Of a DNA stretch of 64,000 bases, positions 25,225 to 36,128 are shown piece by piece (position 1 is the first letter of the stretch; every line of letters begins with the position of its first letter). The stretch lies in assembly GCA_028023455.1 (NCBI GenBank), contig JAQFVV010012446.1:6385501-6449500 (forward strand), read 5' to 3'. The notes beneath the pieces were generated by a model. That model was not told the DNA's origin. It ran no database searches and saw only the letters and a program-made list of their open reading frames with translations. This DNA comes from Epiperipatus broadwayi. Lineage: Eukaryota; Onychophora; Udeonychophora; Euonychophora; Peripatidae. Both the position numbers and the translations under genes were made by a program.

Positions 25225-26074
25225 ATATATTGTTTGTTATCTAGCTGATTTTCACGTGAAAAGGTCTATGTGGTCATGAGAGAATTTTAAAAAATTTTGT
25301 TTTTCAACTATTATTGTAATGTTATATGATTTTTTTTTAATATTAGTATATATTTTTTATTGTTGTACTTAATTTTGACATTAAGTTAGCTAATAATTGT
25401 ATAGTATCTAGGGCCTTAATATCTTTCTATGTCATCTTCCTGTTTCAGTTCTTTTTAGAACAAATCGCAAAGTGAAATTCCAGAAAATCATTTATAGATT
25501 TAATGTTATAAATAATATAAAGTGAAAAAATGTGGATGATTTAAGATAATGTATAGTCTGTATAGTTAGTTACCCGATTATTGGCTGAAAAATTGGTGTT
25601 TAATTATTCTTAATGAGTGAATAGAAACGAAAGAAAAATATATAAAAAATTTCATATTTAAACTGTAATTAACTTGTTTGCTGAATTATGTTCAGTTTGT
25701 TTATCATTTGTTCGTTGATGTTGATATTGTATGAGTGAAAGATAAAAAGTAGAACAAGAACAAATAGATAAACTGTTGCAGAAAGTTATAATCTTCTTCA
25801 TTGTGGTTTTGAAGTGGTGAAAAATTCAACGAGGGATTCTTTTCCCAAGGATTCTTCCCCTATACATCAGAAAGCCCAAGTAGGAAACTGAACAGGACGC
25901 CTCGATCTTTAGTATTATTTTTTTTTTTAAGTCTCAAGGGTTGTAAAAGTAGAATGGAATTATAATATTAACTTATGGGTGTTAATTAGAGAAAATCAGT
26001 AAAAATAATATAGAATTATAATACTTGTCTGTGTGTGTTGATTAAATAAAAACTATAAAAGTAGTATGAAATTA

Positions 26075-26215
26075 TATCACTATCAACCGCACACAGCTAG
26101 GAGTATGAAGCCATGGAGCTTTGAAAGCGCTAAGCTTTAAATAAACTATTAATAAATATAAAATCTTTAACAAGCGTTAAAAGTGCATAATTATTGATAT
26201 AATACTAATCTACAT
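26075..26215. repeat. Arm of the palindromic repeat at 56161-56513
   Basis: It shares cactatcaaccgcacacagct, atgaagccatggagctttga, gcgctaagctttaaataaa and ttaaaagtgcataattattg with 56395-56520 in the same order. Confidence 0.75.
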
Positions 26216-26362
26216 GCATTAGAGAACAGATTGTAAAATTAGTTCATATATTTGTTCTTGCTCTTTCTGCAGTAATCTCTGAAGTTAATTAGCTAGATTT
26301 AATCGGTTTAATCTAACTTCTGTAAAATGAAATTTCGTTATGTGGAATGATTTTTAAACGTA

Positions 26363-26778
26363 GGCAAAACTCTCCATACAGTAGCACCACTCAGTGCAAC
26401 CCAGAGATTATAGTGATTGTGGTTACTAAAGAATCAAAGACACTAAAAAGTATGGATGCTGAACTGAGTTCAAATCTATACAACTATGCAAACTAATGAG
26501 CTTGAATTGAAAACATTATTGTATTTTCATTTTAGATTCAAAGCTTTATAATTAGCTAATAAGGTAAAAGGTGGTTGCTGGAGGGTTGCATTAGATCCTA
26601 AGATCTAGGTGCAGCGCTCTCAGATCCAAAGCTCCTCATTGATGAAAGCCACAGGCTAGAAACTAGTCTGGGGATATTGGATGGGTAGGCACTAGATAGG
26701 GATTTTATGCACAACCTTCTGCATCCATAGATTACTCTGGCTTGCATTGAATGGTGCTACTGTATCAAGAGATTTGCC
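26363..26778. mobile_element. MITE family B, copy 1 (full length)
   Basis: About 416 bp. Left end ggcaaaactctccatacagt agcaccactcag and right end ctctggcttgcattgaatgg...gatttgcc are inverted partners over about 45 bp. The interior contains agatctaggtgcagcgctctcagatcc, ctcctcattgatgaaagcc, gctagaaactagtctgggga and gcactagatagggattttatg. These are the diagnostic words of copies at 46998-47332, 48116-48332 and 49061-49236. No transposase is present. Confidence 0.85.
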
Positions 26779-28792
26779 TTTGTTTAAATAGCTTGTGCAG
26801 CATAAAGAGTGGTGATCATGTGATGTTTAGTGGAATAATTCTTCTGGATAACAACTAATTTTTTCATTGTGTTTAATTAATCTTCAAACCTTATTATCTC
26901 TGCTTTTAATTACACCTAATTAGTTTTTGCTGTTTATTTTACTTTTTATTTTGTAATATTTTAAATTCTATTTGCTACCAATTTTTAAAGTAGGAATTTA
27001 TTGCCAAAGAATTATGATAAGATAAAAGTCCAGCATAAAGCAATTGATGATTTTTGTCACTTCAGTAGTAATGAATATACCTTAAAGAATAAAGTTTAAA
27101 ATTATTTTTACTTTGGAATTTCTCTTTTTTTAAAAAAAAAAATATTTAGGAACATTGGCTAAGAATTAGTTTAAGAAAAATAAAAGGAAGTAATGCTATT
27201 GGAGTAAGCCATATATAAAATCTTTCTAAATAAGCTACTATCGTTGGCAGCAAAAACAAACTTTTGAGATATTGTATCTGAGTTATAATTCAAGGCACAA
27301 ATAATGATTCCGATTCAAGTTTTTTTAAATTTCAGATAAATTATGTAATTTATTATATAAGATTATAAATCCCAAAAAATTGAAGACTAAAAAAGAAATA
27401 GAATAACTATGAATGATCTTAATAATCTTAACAATTAATAAGTCATTGAAAACTTGAAGATCTAATTGCAAACATCATTTTTCGTTGTAGAAATTCTATT
27501 TGCACGGTAGCCAAATGTTAATATGGAATACAAAAACAGCTGTCCATTGCTATCTGGTTTAGCTGAATAATCAGTGATTACCCAATGCATATCAAATTCC
27601 TATCCTTAGTATTTAAGTCCCCACTCTCAGATCAGTTTTTGTCTTTAGCAATGAGACTATCTGATTTGAAGTTGGAAGGAATTCTAGCATGCATCCAGCA
27701 AATATCTTTAACTCCATTCCTTCCAACTTTCAATTCCAGGTCAGTTACTGATCTGAGGATGAGTATTTAAGGTTAGTGATTTTATACCTGTCTAGTAAAT
27801 AGTGATGAGTCAAGCTTACACCAGGGGGCACTAGGATAGAGAACTGTACTTGTATTATCTTACTGTTGAAGCTAGGAATTTGATTTGTTGTTATTGTTAA
27901 TAAGATTTGGGTGTAGTATAGTTAAACCTAAAACAGAATATATAACCTTTACTGAAAATATGATATATGTGATTCCGTATTGGAAAATTATTTTAATATT
28001 AATTGAAGTAAAATTGTTGTTTTTTTGTAGATTTTTTTTTTTGGGGGGTAGATGATTTTTGGATTTAACAATTTTAGAATAAAACTAATACATCATGTTT
28101 TACATCAAAAATGAACTGATATTTTTTAATATGAGATAAGGAATGAAGAAAAAATCCCTACTCACTAGACTTTCTATTTGCCAGATGGTGAGGCTAACCA
28201 GTCGGTTAATGGATATATAGCTAAAAATAGTTAGATATTCATGTATCAACTAATGTTGGAATGATTATCTGGGTTGGCTATGAAATGTCTATGTAAAAGA
28301 AAAATTGTATGCTTGATTAGAATCTGAAGTAAATTCCAAATTTACCTTTTCTTGACTTGAACTTAGATCATAGGTTTTGTCACACGACCATTGCATCATG
28401 AAATGAGACATATATATGGATATGTGTATCTATATATGTCATTTCAGTCATCTGTTTATTATTATTTACGTTTTGTGAATCCATTCTAATATTTATCATT
28501 ATTTTATTTGGATATGTATTAAATAATCTGTTATTGAATGAAGTTCTCTTTAATTTTTTTTTATCAAATCAAATGTAAAGTTATAATTGAAAATAGCAAA
28601 TTAAAACTTGTACAAGTACTTGTTATTTACAGATAAATATGGATGAATCAATTTTCTACCAGATACAGATGTATGTACATATATCTAGATTGATAGATAG
28701 ATGGATGAATTGATGTGTGTCTATTTATATGTGAAGAAAAAAAATAGATCAAGGAAAGAAATAATTGCTTGTTGTAATTTTATATATTTCAG

Positions 28793-28851
28793 AATACTAT
28801 AAATCACCTGGTAGATGTCTTTAGACCACCCGAATCAGTTCAGCTTAAACA
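28793..28851 (+). CDS. Vps13: Vps13 exon 7 of window
   Basis: Fifty-nine bases, entering in phase 0 and leaving after two bases. It encodes NTINHLVDVFRPPESVQLK with a split Gln, the counterpart of TVNSIVEFFRPPKEVHLAQ in VPS13A. The acceptor is tatatatttcag and the donor gtgagt. Confidence 0.95.
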
Positions 28852-31800
28852 GTGAGTGTACACTTTGTGTGTGTTTATTTTTTATTTCTATATTTTATTA
28901 ATAGAATTTTTAATACAAATAATTGATTGGGTTTTGAATATATAAAGGAAGATTAATAATTGATTTCTGTAAAGTAAAATACATTTAATAGATTTTTTTT
29001 CATTGGGGGGGAGGCTATTACAAAGATTATCTACAGATCTTTAAATTTTACTTTATTTAGTGTCTTTATTTGTTATACAGCAAGGAGTACTAATACAAAT
29101 ATGTATATATTTTGCTTAAAGTACTAAAAATAGAGATGTTAACACTTAAAATGAATCTAAATCTGCGAAAACATATTTTTACATGAGGAGTAATAAATAT
29201 TTTTAAGTTTTCAAATAATATTACTTAAAGATTACAATGTTATTTTATTGACAGTTTGTGAAACGTTTTAAATCTAAAACTTAAAATTTTGAAGTGCCGA
29301 AACATAATAGTTATTGTACAGAGCTCTTTGAGAATGTTTCGATAATAAGAACATCTTGCAAACGTTTTTTTTTTAAGCATTTTAAGTGAGGAAAATAAAA
29401 GAAGCAAATCTTAATTTTTTAATTTCTATGTAACTGCTGGGTTCTTATCATTTTGTTGCAGAAATATTGTTTGTTTCCACAAGTAGCTGACGATATATAA
29501 ATATTTGTAGAAAATGAAATGAGTATGTTCAATGTTCAGAATTGTTTTTTATCTGAGTTACATTCGTAAACAGATACTGAGTAGCAGGCCTTTGGGAATG
29601 TTTTAGTTACTACGGTTGTAGTTAATTGAACTTTTTACAATACAAATTCAGAAATGTTCAACATAAAGTTTATTAAATAGTACATGTGGTAAATAATCAT
29701 TGAAAATTTTTGTATCATTCATTAATTTTATAGAATTTGGATTAAAAAAATAAAAAATAAAATAGCTTTATTACTAGTGTCAGAAGTTTCAGAACTGAAC
29801 ACAATCAAAAGACTTTTAAGACCCAGAATCTGCCATTCTACCTCTGTACCAAAATATGCAGGGCAGAAACCGCATTCAGAATTTTGTTCAAAAAATTTTA
29901 CGGATTTTATTTTTTAGCTTTCAGGTTTAAATGTCATGTGAGTCGTTTTCTTAACTTTGGTTTTAGTTTTTACTAAAATGATATAGCAAAATGTAACTAG
30001 TTTTAATCTCTTGATTATACATTCTGTCTATCACCGAAATCTATTTCACACTTCCTTTTTTAACAGTTCCCAATAAAAGGGATCTTTATCCTCTTACTGC
30101 ATGTTTTTTTTATGTCAAAGTCTTATTAATATATATATTGGGAAGCAATGCTATAAAATAATGTTTCAGTTAGTCAAAGTCATACCAATAATAAAACATT
30201 ATTTTATAATACGTGTGAGAAGGCAAACATAAGCTTCTCTTATTAAGTACTATGTTAAAAATGTTATGAATAGACAGAATTAAATTGATTTATACCTCAA
30301 AAGTCAGCATCGAATTGACTGCGCCTAATAATAATTTTCATAATGGAAGAAAAACAAAAATTTTATGAATAAAAGATTATTTATTTTTAATAAAATTATA
30401 TTATTTGGCTTATAAATAATCATAGCTTCATGTGTTTGAAATGGAAACGAATGTTACTGTAAGCTTCCTGTGAGCTATATGTAAACTAATACGTTAATAA
30501 ATGAAACGGGTAAAATGATGTCACGTATTCTTTTAAGCTGTAATGGTATTTAAATATTTATTTATTAATGTATTATAAGGCAGAGCATGAAATTCGAATA
30601 TTAACATGATTTAAATACAGCGCAAATTATTCTGAAATTGCAGTTAAACATTCAGAAGGTAAAGGTAGGGCCTTGTTTTAACAACTCGGAAATACCAAAT
30701 GAAATGTCAAAGTTAGTGAATGTACCTATAAATGTTAAGTGATTATAACTTCCTGTGAAATTATGATTATTTATATCTTATATATTCAGTTATTTAATAA
30801 TAAAATTAAAAATGCTTAATATTTTCTAAGTTGTAGAAATTACAATATACTTTTTTACATGATGCGATAATGTAAAATATTGAAAATGAAGCTGTTTATG
30901 TAATAGAGCTGCTCAACACGTATATACATACAGAAGAGCACAAAAGAACAATGACAACATTTCAATATTTCTCGAACATAAGAAGCAGGCCGGTCATAGG
31001 TTTGAACCCTTCAACCCCAAAATTGTATGCACTGAAACTAACGACTGCAAAAGGAAGATAAAAGAAGCGTATTTTATCGTCAACGATAGTAGACGCGACA
31101 CATGTTTCATTATCTCCAGAAAATGAACAAGTTGATTAATTTACATACATTACCATTTAACAATACCACAACAATGATTTAAAATTTTATTTTAGCTATG
31201 ATTATGAGGGATAACACCTCAAAAGCGCTTATCCTACATTGATTTATTTTGATTGTTTGCTATTAACAGTTTCTTCGCCCAGTGTTTTAAAGTGCTTGTA
31301 TATACTAATATATAACTTTGTGAAGCAGTAAATCTTAGCTTAAGATTGTGCTTCATGTTTCTACCTACTAACCCGTATTCAAACCCCTATATCTCATTCC
31401 GCTCCTTTTGTCGTGTATATATATTTCATGTATATATTTGAGATACGCGCCTAAATTATAAAATTTAATGTTTCAATAACATGTTTTAAAATTATTATTA
31501 ATTCTTTTTATTAATTATTAGTTCTTTTTTATTAAAGTATTATAGATGTGGCTCAAATATATACATAGGAGCAAAACTTACTAACAAAATATTGATGTTT
31601 TTAAATATTTATTATATGTCATTTTTGGCTTTTTCTTTTTAAAATGCTTGTTTTTCTATTAAACTATATATTTTTTATAAAATCCAATATGGAAGATGTG
31701 ACTGTTGTAATTGTCCAAAAATAATTAAAGGGAGGTATTTTTTTAATTAAAGTTTTACTTAAAATAACTGGGATTAAGTAGATTAAAGATTTTCTTTTGT

Positions 31801-34184
31801 TGAAAACATGTCAAATCTATTTCTAATCTGGAAATAGATTTGAATTTATTTTTGGACGTTATCTTACAATTGCATCTTCAAAAACAACTGATAAAAGAAA
31901 AAGTATAAAATGATTGAATTTTGAATCACGGAGATTAACTACTATTGAAAGAGATTAGCTACTTTTAGAGAGAGGTATTATAAACATATTTCATTTTGCT
32001 TGAAACTTACAAATGATGTAGCAGTAAATCCACCACTCTTCAGCGGCCTCTGCCGCTACCGTAATATCCTGCTGCCCTGAAATGAAGAAAGATCTAAAAA
32101 GAACTTTAGAATGCTAATAAAAGTTTGCCGTCGTCAAGAAGAATTCATTTTGGATCCTCAATTTGCCATACATGAGCCGTACTTGGAAAATAGACTTATT
32201 AAATGTGTGCAAGGTAACTTTTATGCTACTATTTGAAAATGAATCTAGCCTCACTAATCTCAAATCCTGCTATCAAGATTCTAACGTATTGTACAATTTT
32301 CTTTCTTTTAAATTAATATGTTTTTTTTATATATAAATAATATGTAATTTGCTCTTCAATAATTTCTATAAATTTAATCCTATCTCATATGCTTTAACTT
32401 CTTTTTATTTTGGTGCGGTCATTTATTTATATATATTTATTATTTGATTTATATATCTGCTTGCTTATTAATATGTCAATCTAAAACAATCTGACGAATT
32501 GAATTTTCTAAAAATCCTTTCTTCTTTTTAAGTAAACCTTCATGAATCAAGTTTATTAACGTTCCCTTAAAATATAACATATTGTTAATTAATACGTTCG
32601 CCAGATTGTTTTATGAATCAACATTTTAGGTTCGTTTTTAATATAAAAATTGATTTGTTTAACTCTGAAAATCCAGAACTTAAGCTAATTAATGCTTTGA
32701 AATCTTATAAAATATTATTTATTTAATTCTAAAATAAGGTGACTTAATTGTTTTACATATATATATAACTGCTAGTTTTTTTTAATTTATATACTCTTAA
32801 AATGTATGCTTAAAATATCAAATAAAGTACTTATATATTTCATTTATTATAAAATCGCGAAAGTGGGATTTATTTATTTTAAATATCAGAAAAGGGATGG
32901 GGGTAAATCTTAATGTTTCTTTTACTAGGTAAAAATCTTACGTATATTTTATTAAATGAAATATTCTCTCTATATATATTATAATTGCATGGCGCATTAT
33001 AGTATTCAAACAAGGGTCATTTATTTTTAAAGCAGTAAAACTTTTCAAGGTCATTAGTGACATTTATCATATTATACTGCGTTCCTGACATATAGCCGAT
33101 CTTCATGATTATATATATGTGCTTCTTAATCTGGGGGTTACGACAAGATCGAACCCATAGATTTCTTCTCGTTCCATAGATAGTTGATCTATCTGGAACC
33201 ACATTTTTTCCCGTATAAAATGCCTCTGGCAGTGATCCCATAAGTTTGGCACATGCTATGCATATTCACTTCGTAGATAAAAGGGCCTCTCATGTTGGTT
33301 ATACCCGCAAAAGTCTGGGCCATGCCATGCCTATCTACTTTTCTCTAAGCACTACCCAAGAAGGGGGTGTGAGATTTCGTTTTTCATCCAGAAGCACGAC
33401 CTTTTCCTCTTAGTTATTTTAGGCTATTATGTCAGCACCGCAAACTTCTTCGTATTATTATTTCTTTTGCTTCATGACCCAGTTTTAATGCTCTAATATT
33501 AAAATTAAGCTTTGCTTAAAATATATATATATATCAATGCCAAATATTAATAGCTAGATTAATTACTAATGTTATTTCAATGTTTATCATACAATCTCAC
33601 CATCGTAACTTATATCTATTTAAGAGTATATGCCTTGGGAAAATAAAGCGTTTGTCTTACTATTGTTAAAATAATTTTTCATTAAATATTTTGTCATAGA
33701 TTCAAATGTTTTCAAATGTATTTTGTTTATTTTCACGATCTTAATGGTGTGAAAATAGTTTATATCATATGTCTAATGAATTTCAGAACGCTCCCCTAAA
33801 TCATATGTTAATCACCACGTTTCAGAACCATAACCCAAAGCGTTAATAGCAATTTTATATAATTCCTTTTATTAACTGATTGGCATTTTAATATTGGACC
33901 CACCAAAGATGTGTGTTTATTTGTAATATATTATTTAGCTAATAAAGAGCATATGAGAACTAATAGTGTGAATGACACTATGTAATCGCTTGCTCATTCA
34001 CGCACACACTAATGTATATAATTTATTTATAAATGTATAATAATTTGTCAGTATATTAAACTATATTTTATTGTCTAACTTATTTGAGTAGTTCGAATTC
34101 CTTTTTCCTCCACTGCCACATATTACAGCCATGCGTATATATCTTTTAGTTTAGTCATGGTAATGGATGTCTCATTGTCTTCTC

Positions 34185-34385
34185 AGCTTTGCTAGTCGGC
34201 CGGATTAAGATTAATTCTCATGGGCCATCACTATTATGTTATCCATTAGGTGTTTGATCTGGGGCTTAGAGAGTGGGTTCGAATTCAGGCTGTTCCCTGA
34301 CCTAAATCTTGGGCTGGACTGGGTTTGAAGTACATTTTGTGAGTTCCAGCTTATGTTAGATGGATAAACATATTTTGACCGGCAC
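34185..34385 (+). repeat. SINE-like element, copy 2 of the 2105-2275 family
   Basis: It has the B-box-like gtgggttcgaattcaggc, then gactgggtttgaagtaca, then tattttgaccggcac near the end. These words match the order in 2105-2275. Confidence 0.45.
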
Positions 34386-34487
34386 ATTTGTAAAGTTTAT
34401 AATAATTTAAGAGAAATGTATATTTGATTGACATTTTATCTTTAATTAAAAGTACGTGATGATTTTAAATTTATATATAAATTCAAT

Positions 34488-34514
34488 TTATTATTATTAT
34501 TATTATTATTATTT
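34488..34514 (+). repeat. TTA microsatellite inside the exon 8 splice acceptor region
   Basis: About nine TTA units in a row end four or five bases before the acceptor AG (34518-34519). The repeat takes the place normally held by a polypyrimidine tract; it has no C. Confidence 0.9.
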
Positions 34515-34519
34515 AATAG

Positions 34520-34672
34520 ATTAACAGCCGCTGCATTATCTACGTTTGAAGACATTAAAGAGCGCTCTGCTGCTGGCTTTGTACATGCCATTGAGATGCA
34601 TAAAACTATGGATTTAAATATCAACCTTCAAGCTTCTTATGTCATTGTACCAGAAACTGGAGCATATGAAGG
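34520..34672 (+). CDS. Vps13: Vps13 exon 8 of window
   Basis: One hundred and fifty-three bases, starting with the last base of the split Gln codon and ending after two bases of a Gly codon. It encodes LTAAALSTFEDIKERSAAGF, a helix, then strand-like HKTMDLNINLQASYVIVPE. The second part is one of the best conserved stretches of VPS13 (LRINLKASYIIVPQ). This is about where the mid-repeat domain of the family begins. The acceptor AG sits only a few bases after a TTA microsatellite. Confidence 0.95.
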
Positions 34673-35308
34673 GTAAGAACGTTTTGTTGATAATTTCCGT
34701 AATTTTGTTTATCATAGTAAAACAGATGTTGGTTTTATTTTAGTTAAATGAAATAGAATAATTCAGATAAATTTTTTATGTGTATGTAAATGTATATACA
34801 TAAAGAATACAGATTTTATATGCGGAAATGCTCCAGGAAGTTTTTTATATATATCTTTATGATATTCCGAGTCCTCATGTTTATTATGAATATACATGTA
34901 AATTTATCTACGCTTAAATGATTTTGTGGAAGTATAAATGAAAATCTAATTAAAATAAAATAATGCAGATCCACTAACTACAAATCAACTTTATATCACG
35001 ATAGTTACTGATTACAATAGCTTTATTAACTAAAATTCTTCATAATTTGAAGTTTTTAAATGCCCTCTTAAAATACAGAATTAAATGAAAAAAATATTTA
35101 CCAAATGGATTGTTGCTTGGGAAATAATTGGAAGAGCCAGAGCTGAGTTGAGATCCATGAATCTTGAGTTCTCGGATCTGCCACTACTGCACTAAACTAC
35201 ATGGGATAAAACATGAAAATTAAATGTTCTAGTATTCGTCAATTTTTTTTAATATTGAATGTAAAAAAAATAATGAAAAGTAGTAATTAAGGTTTTGTCA
35301 TTAATATA

Positions 35309-35860
35309 CAGCGTGTCCCAGTGAAAATGTGACTAGTTCTGCCTCCAAGTTACCTAATAGACCATCTCTTAATCAATGCATATATTACTCGGTAACATAG
35401 TAAATAAAATAAAGTCATATGTCATGTGATTGAATTTGATAAGCTTGTAATTATAAACTAAAATAAAGAGCGTGAAAATAACTCTAACAAACTGGATTTG
35501 AAGACATATAGATGTTTGAAAATTTCAGATTTTCTACTTAAAATTTAACTATCAGGCAAATGCTGGCTTTGAGTTGGTATTTTGGATCTAATGTCTGAAA
35601 TATCCTAATACCTCACTGAAGAAAGCCAATAGCTAGAAACTGGTCCGGGGTTGGGGATAATTTCTAGATAAAGATTTTAAATGCTTTCTCTTGCGATATT
35701 TATTGATAGAGCTATTAGCACACTTTATTTTAGTTTACACAGTAACACAGTTCTATTTTCCACAAAAATTTTAAGGCACTAATAAGTCTGGATCATGAAT
35801 TGTGATATGAAATATAACGGAACGTTTCGTATCTTCATAGATCATCTTCAGTGCTTTTAT
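35309..35860. mobile_element. Mariner-like MITE, copy 1, interrupted
   Basis: The left end tacagcgtgtcccagtgaaa and the following accatctcttaatcaatgc match 37096-37175. The part 35750-35860 (ccacaaaaattttaaggcac, gatcatgaattgtgatatga) matches 37200-37270. The element is therefore split by foreign DNA at about 35490-35710. No right terminal repeat was seen, so the copy is truncated. Confidence 0.7.
35490..35710 (-). repeat. Diverged single copy related to the 436-bp satellite monomer
   Basis: In order it reads tggatttgaagacatatagatg, gaaaatttcagattttctac, gctttgagttggtattttgg, atctaatgtctgaa, acctcactgaagaaagcc, agaaactggtccggggttgg. In the inverted monomers near 61900-62070 the same order reads gggtttgaagacatgtacatg, gaaaatttcagattttccac, gctttgggttggtatttt, atctagtgtctgaa, acctctctgaggagtgcc, cgaaaccatggtcaggggtt. 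It is a clear but old relative, nested in a mariner-like MITE. Confidence 0.8.
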
Positions 35861-36031
35861 ATCATTAAGATGTTGAAAGCATAAAATCTTGTACAAAATT
35901 GTTTTTTGATTTATTTGAAATCGCAATATACAATATTCTTTCTATATATATTAATTCAAGTATTATAAAATATTTACGTTGTAATCAATTAATAAACATC
36001 AAATAAAGTAATTAATTTTTGTTCAATTTAG

Positions 36032-36128
36032 AAAAGTTCATTTACTAGTCCTGGATCTGGGTCATTTTAAAATGAATAGTATTTTGGAAAGTCCACCAAA
36101 GTCACCTACTCTGTCTCCTTCGGCTGAT
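36032..36128 (+). CDS. Vps13: Vps13 exon 9 of window
   Basis: Ninety-seven bases, completing a split Gly codon and ending in phase 0. It encodes KVHLLVLDLGHFKMNS, the conserved LLLLDLGHLKV strand pair. A short tail ILESPPKSPTLSPSAD follows, with three S/T-P or S-P sites. The tail falls in a loop that is variable between VPS13 proteins, so phosphorylation there is an inference only. The donor is gtaagt. Confidence 0.94.

Larger units (their letters stand above)
24076..28792. other. Vps13 intron after exon 6
   Basis: 4.7 kb. Near exon 6 are two nested palindromic structures (24258-24383 and 24554-25224). Then come a repeat shared with 56400-56513 (26075-26215) and MITE-B copy 1 (26363-26778). 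From 26800 to 28792 nothing is recognisable. Confidence 0.8.
28852..34519. other. Vps13 intron after exon 7
   Basis: 5.7 kb of AT-rich sequence. Two GC-richer patches stand out: 32030-32220 (a 50-codon open stretch, see findings) and 33110-33400. SINE-like sequence is at 34185-34385 and a TTA microsatellite lies at the 3' end. A tRNA-like T-arm word (aggtttgaaccctt) occurs near 31000. No host exon was recognised. Confidence 0.75.
34673..36031. other. Vps13 intron after exon 8
   Basis: 1.36 kb, mostly occupied by a mariner-like MITE with a nested satellite-related insert (35309-35860). Confidence 0.8.

Noticed and set aside
33017-33241. 74-residue minus-strand open frame
   Set aside because: It contains a tRNA-like T-arm word (gggttcgatc) in the same orientation; more likely a SINE head than a coding sequence.
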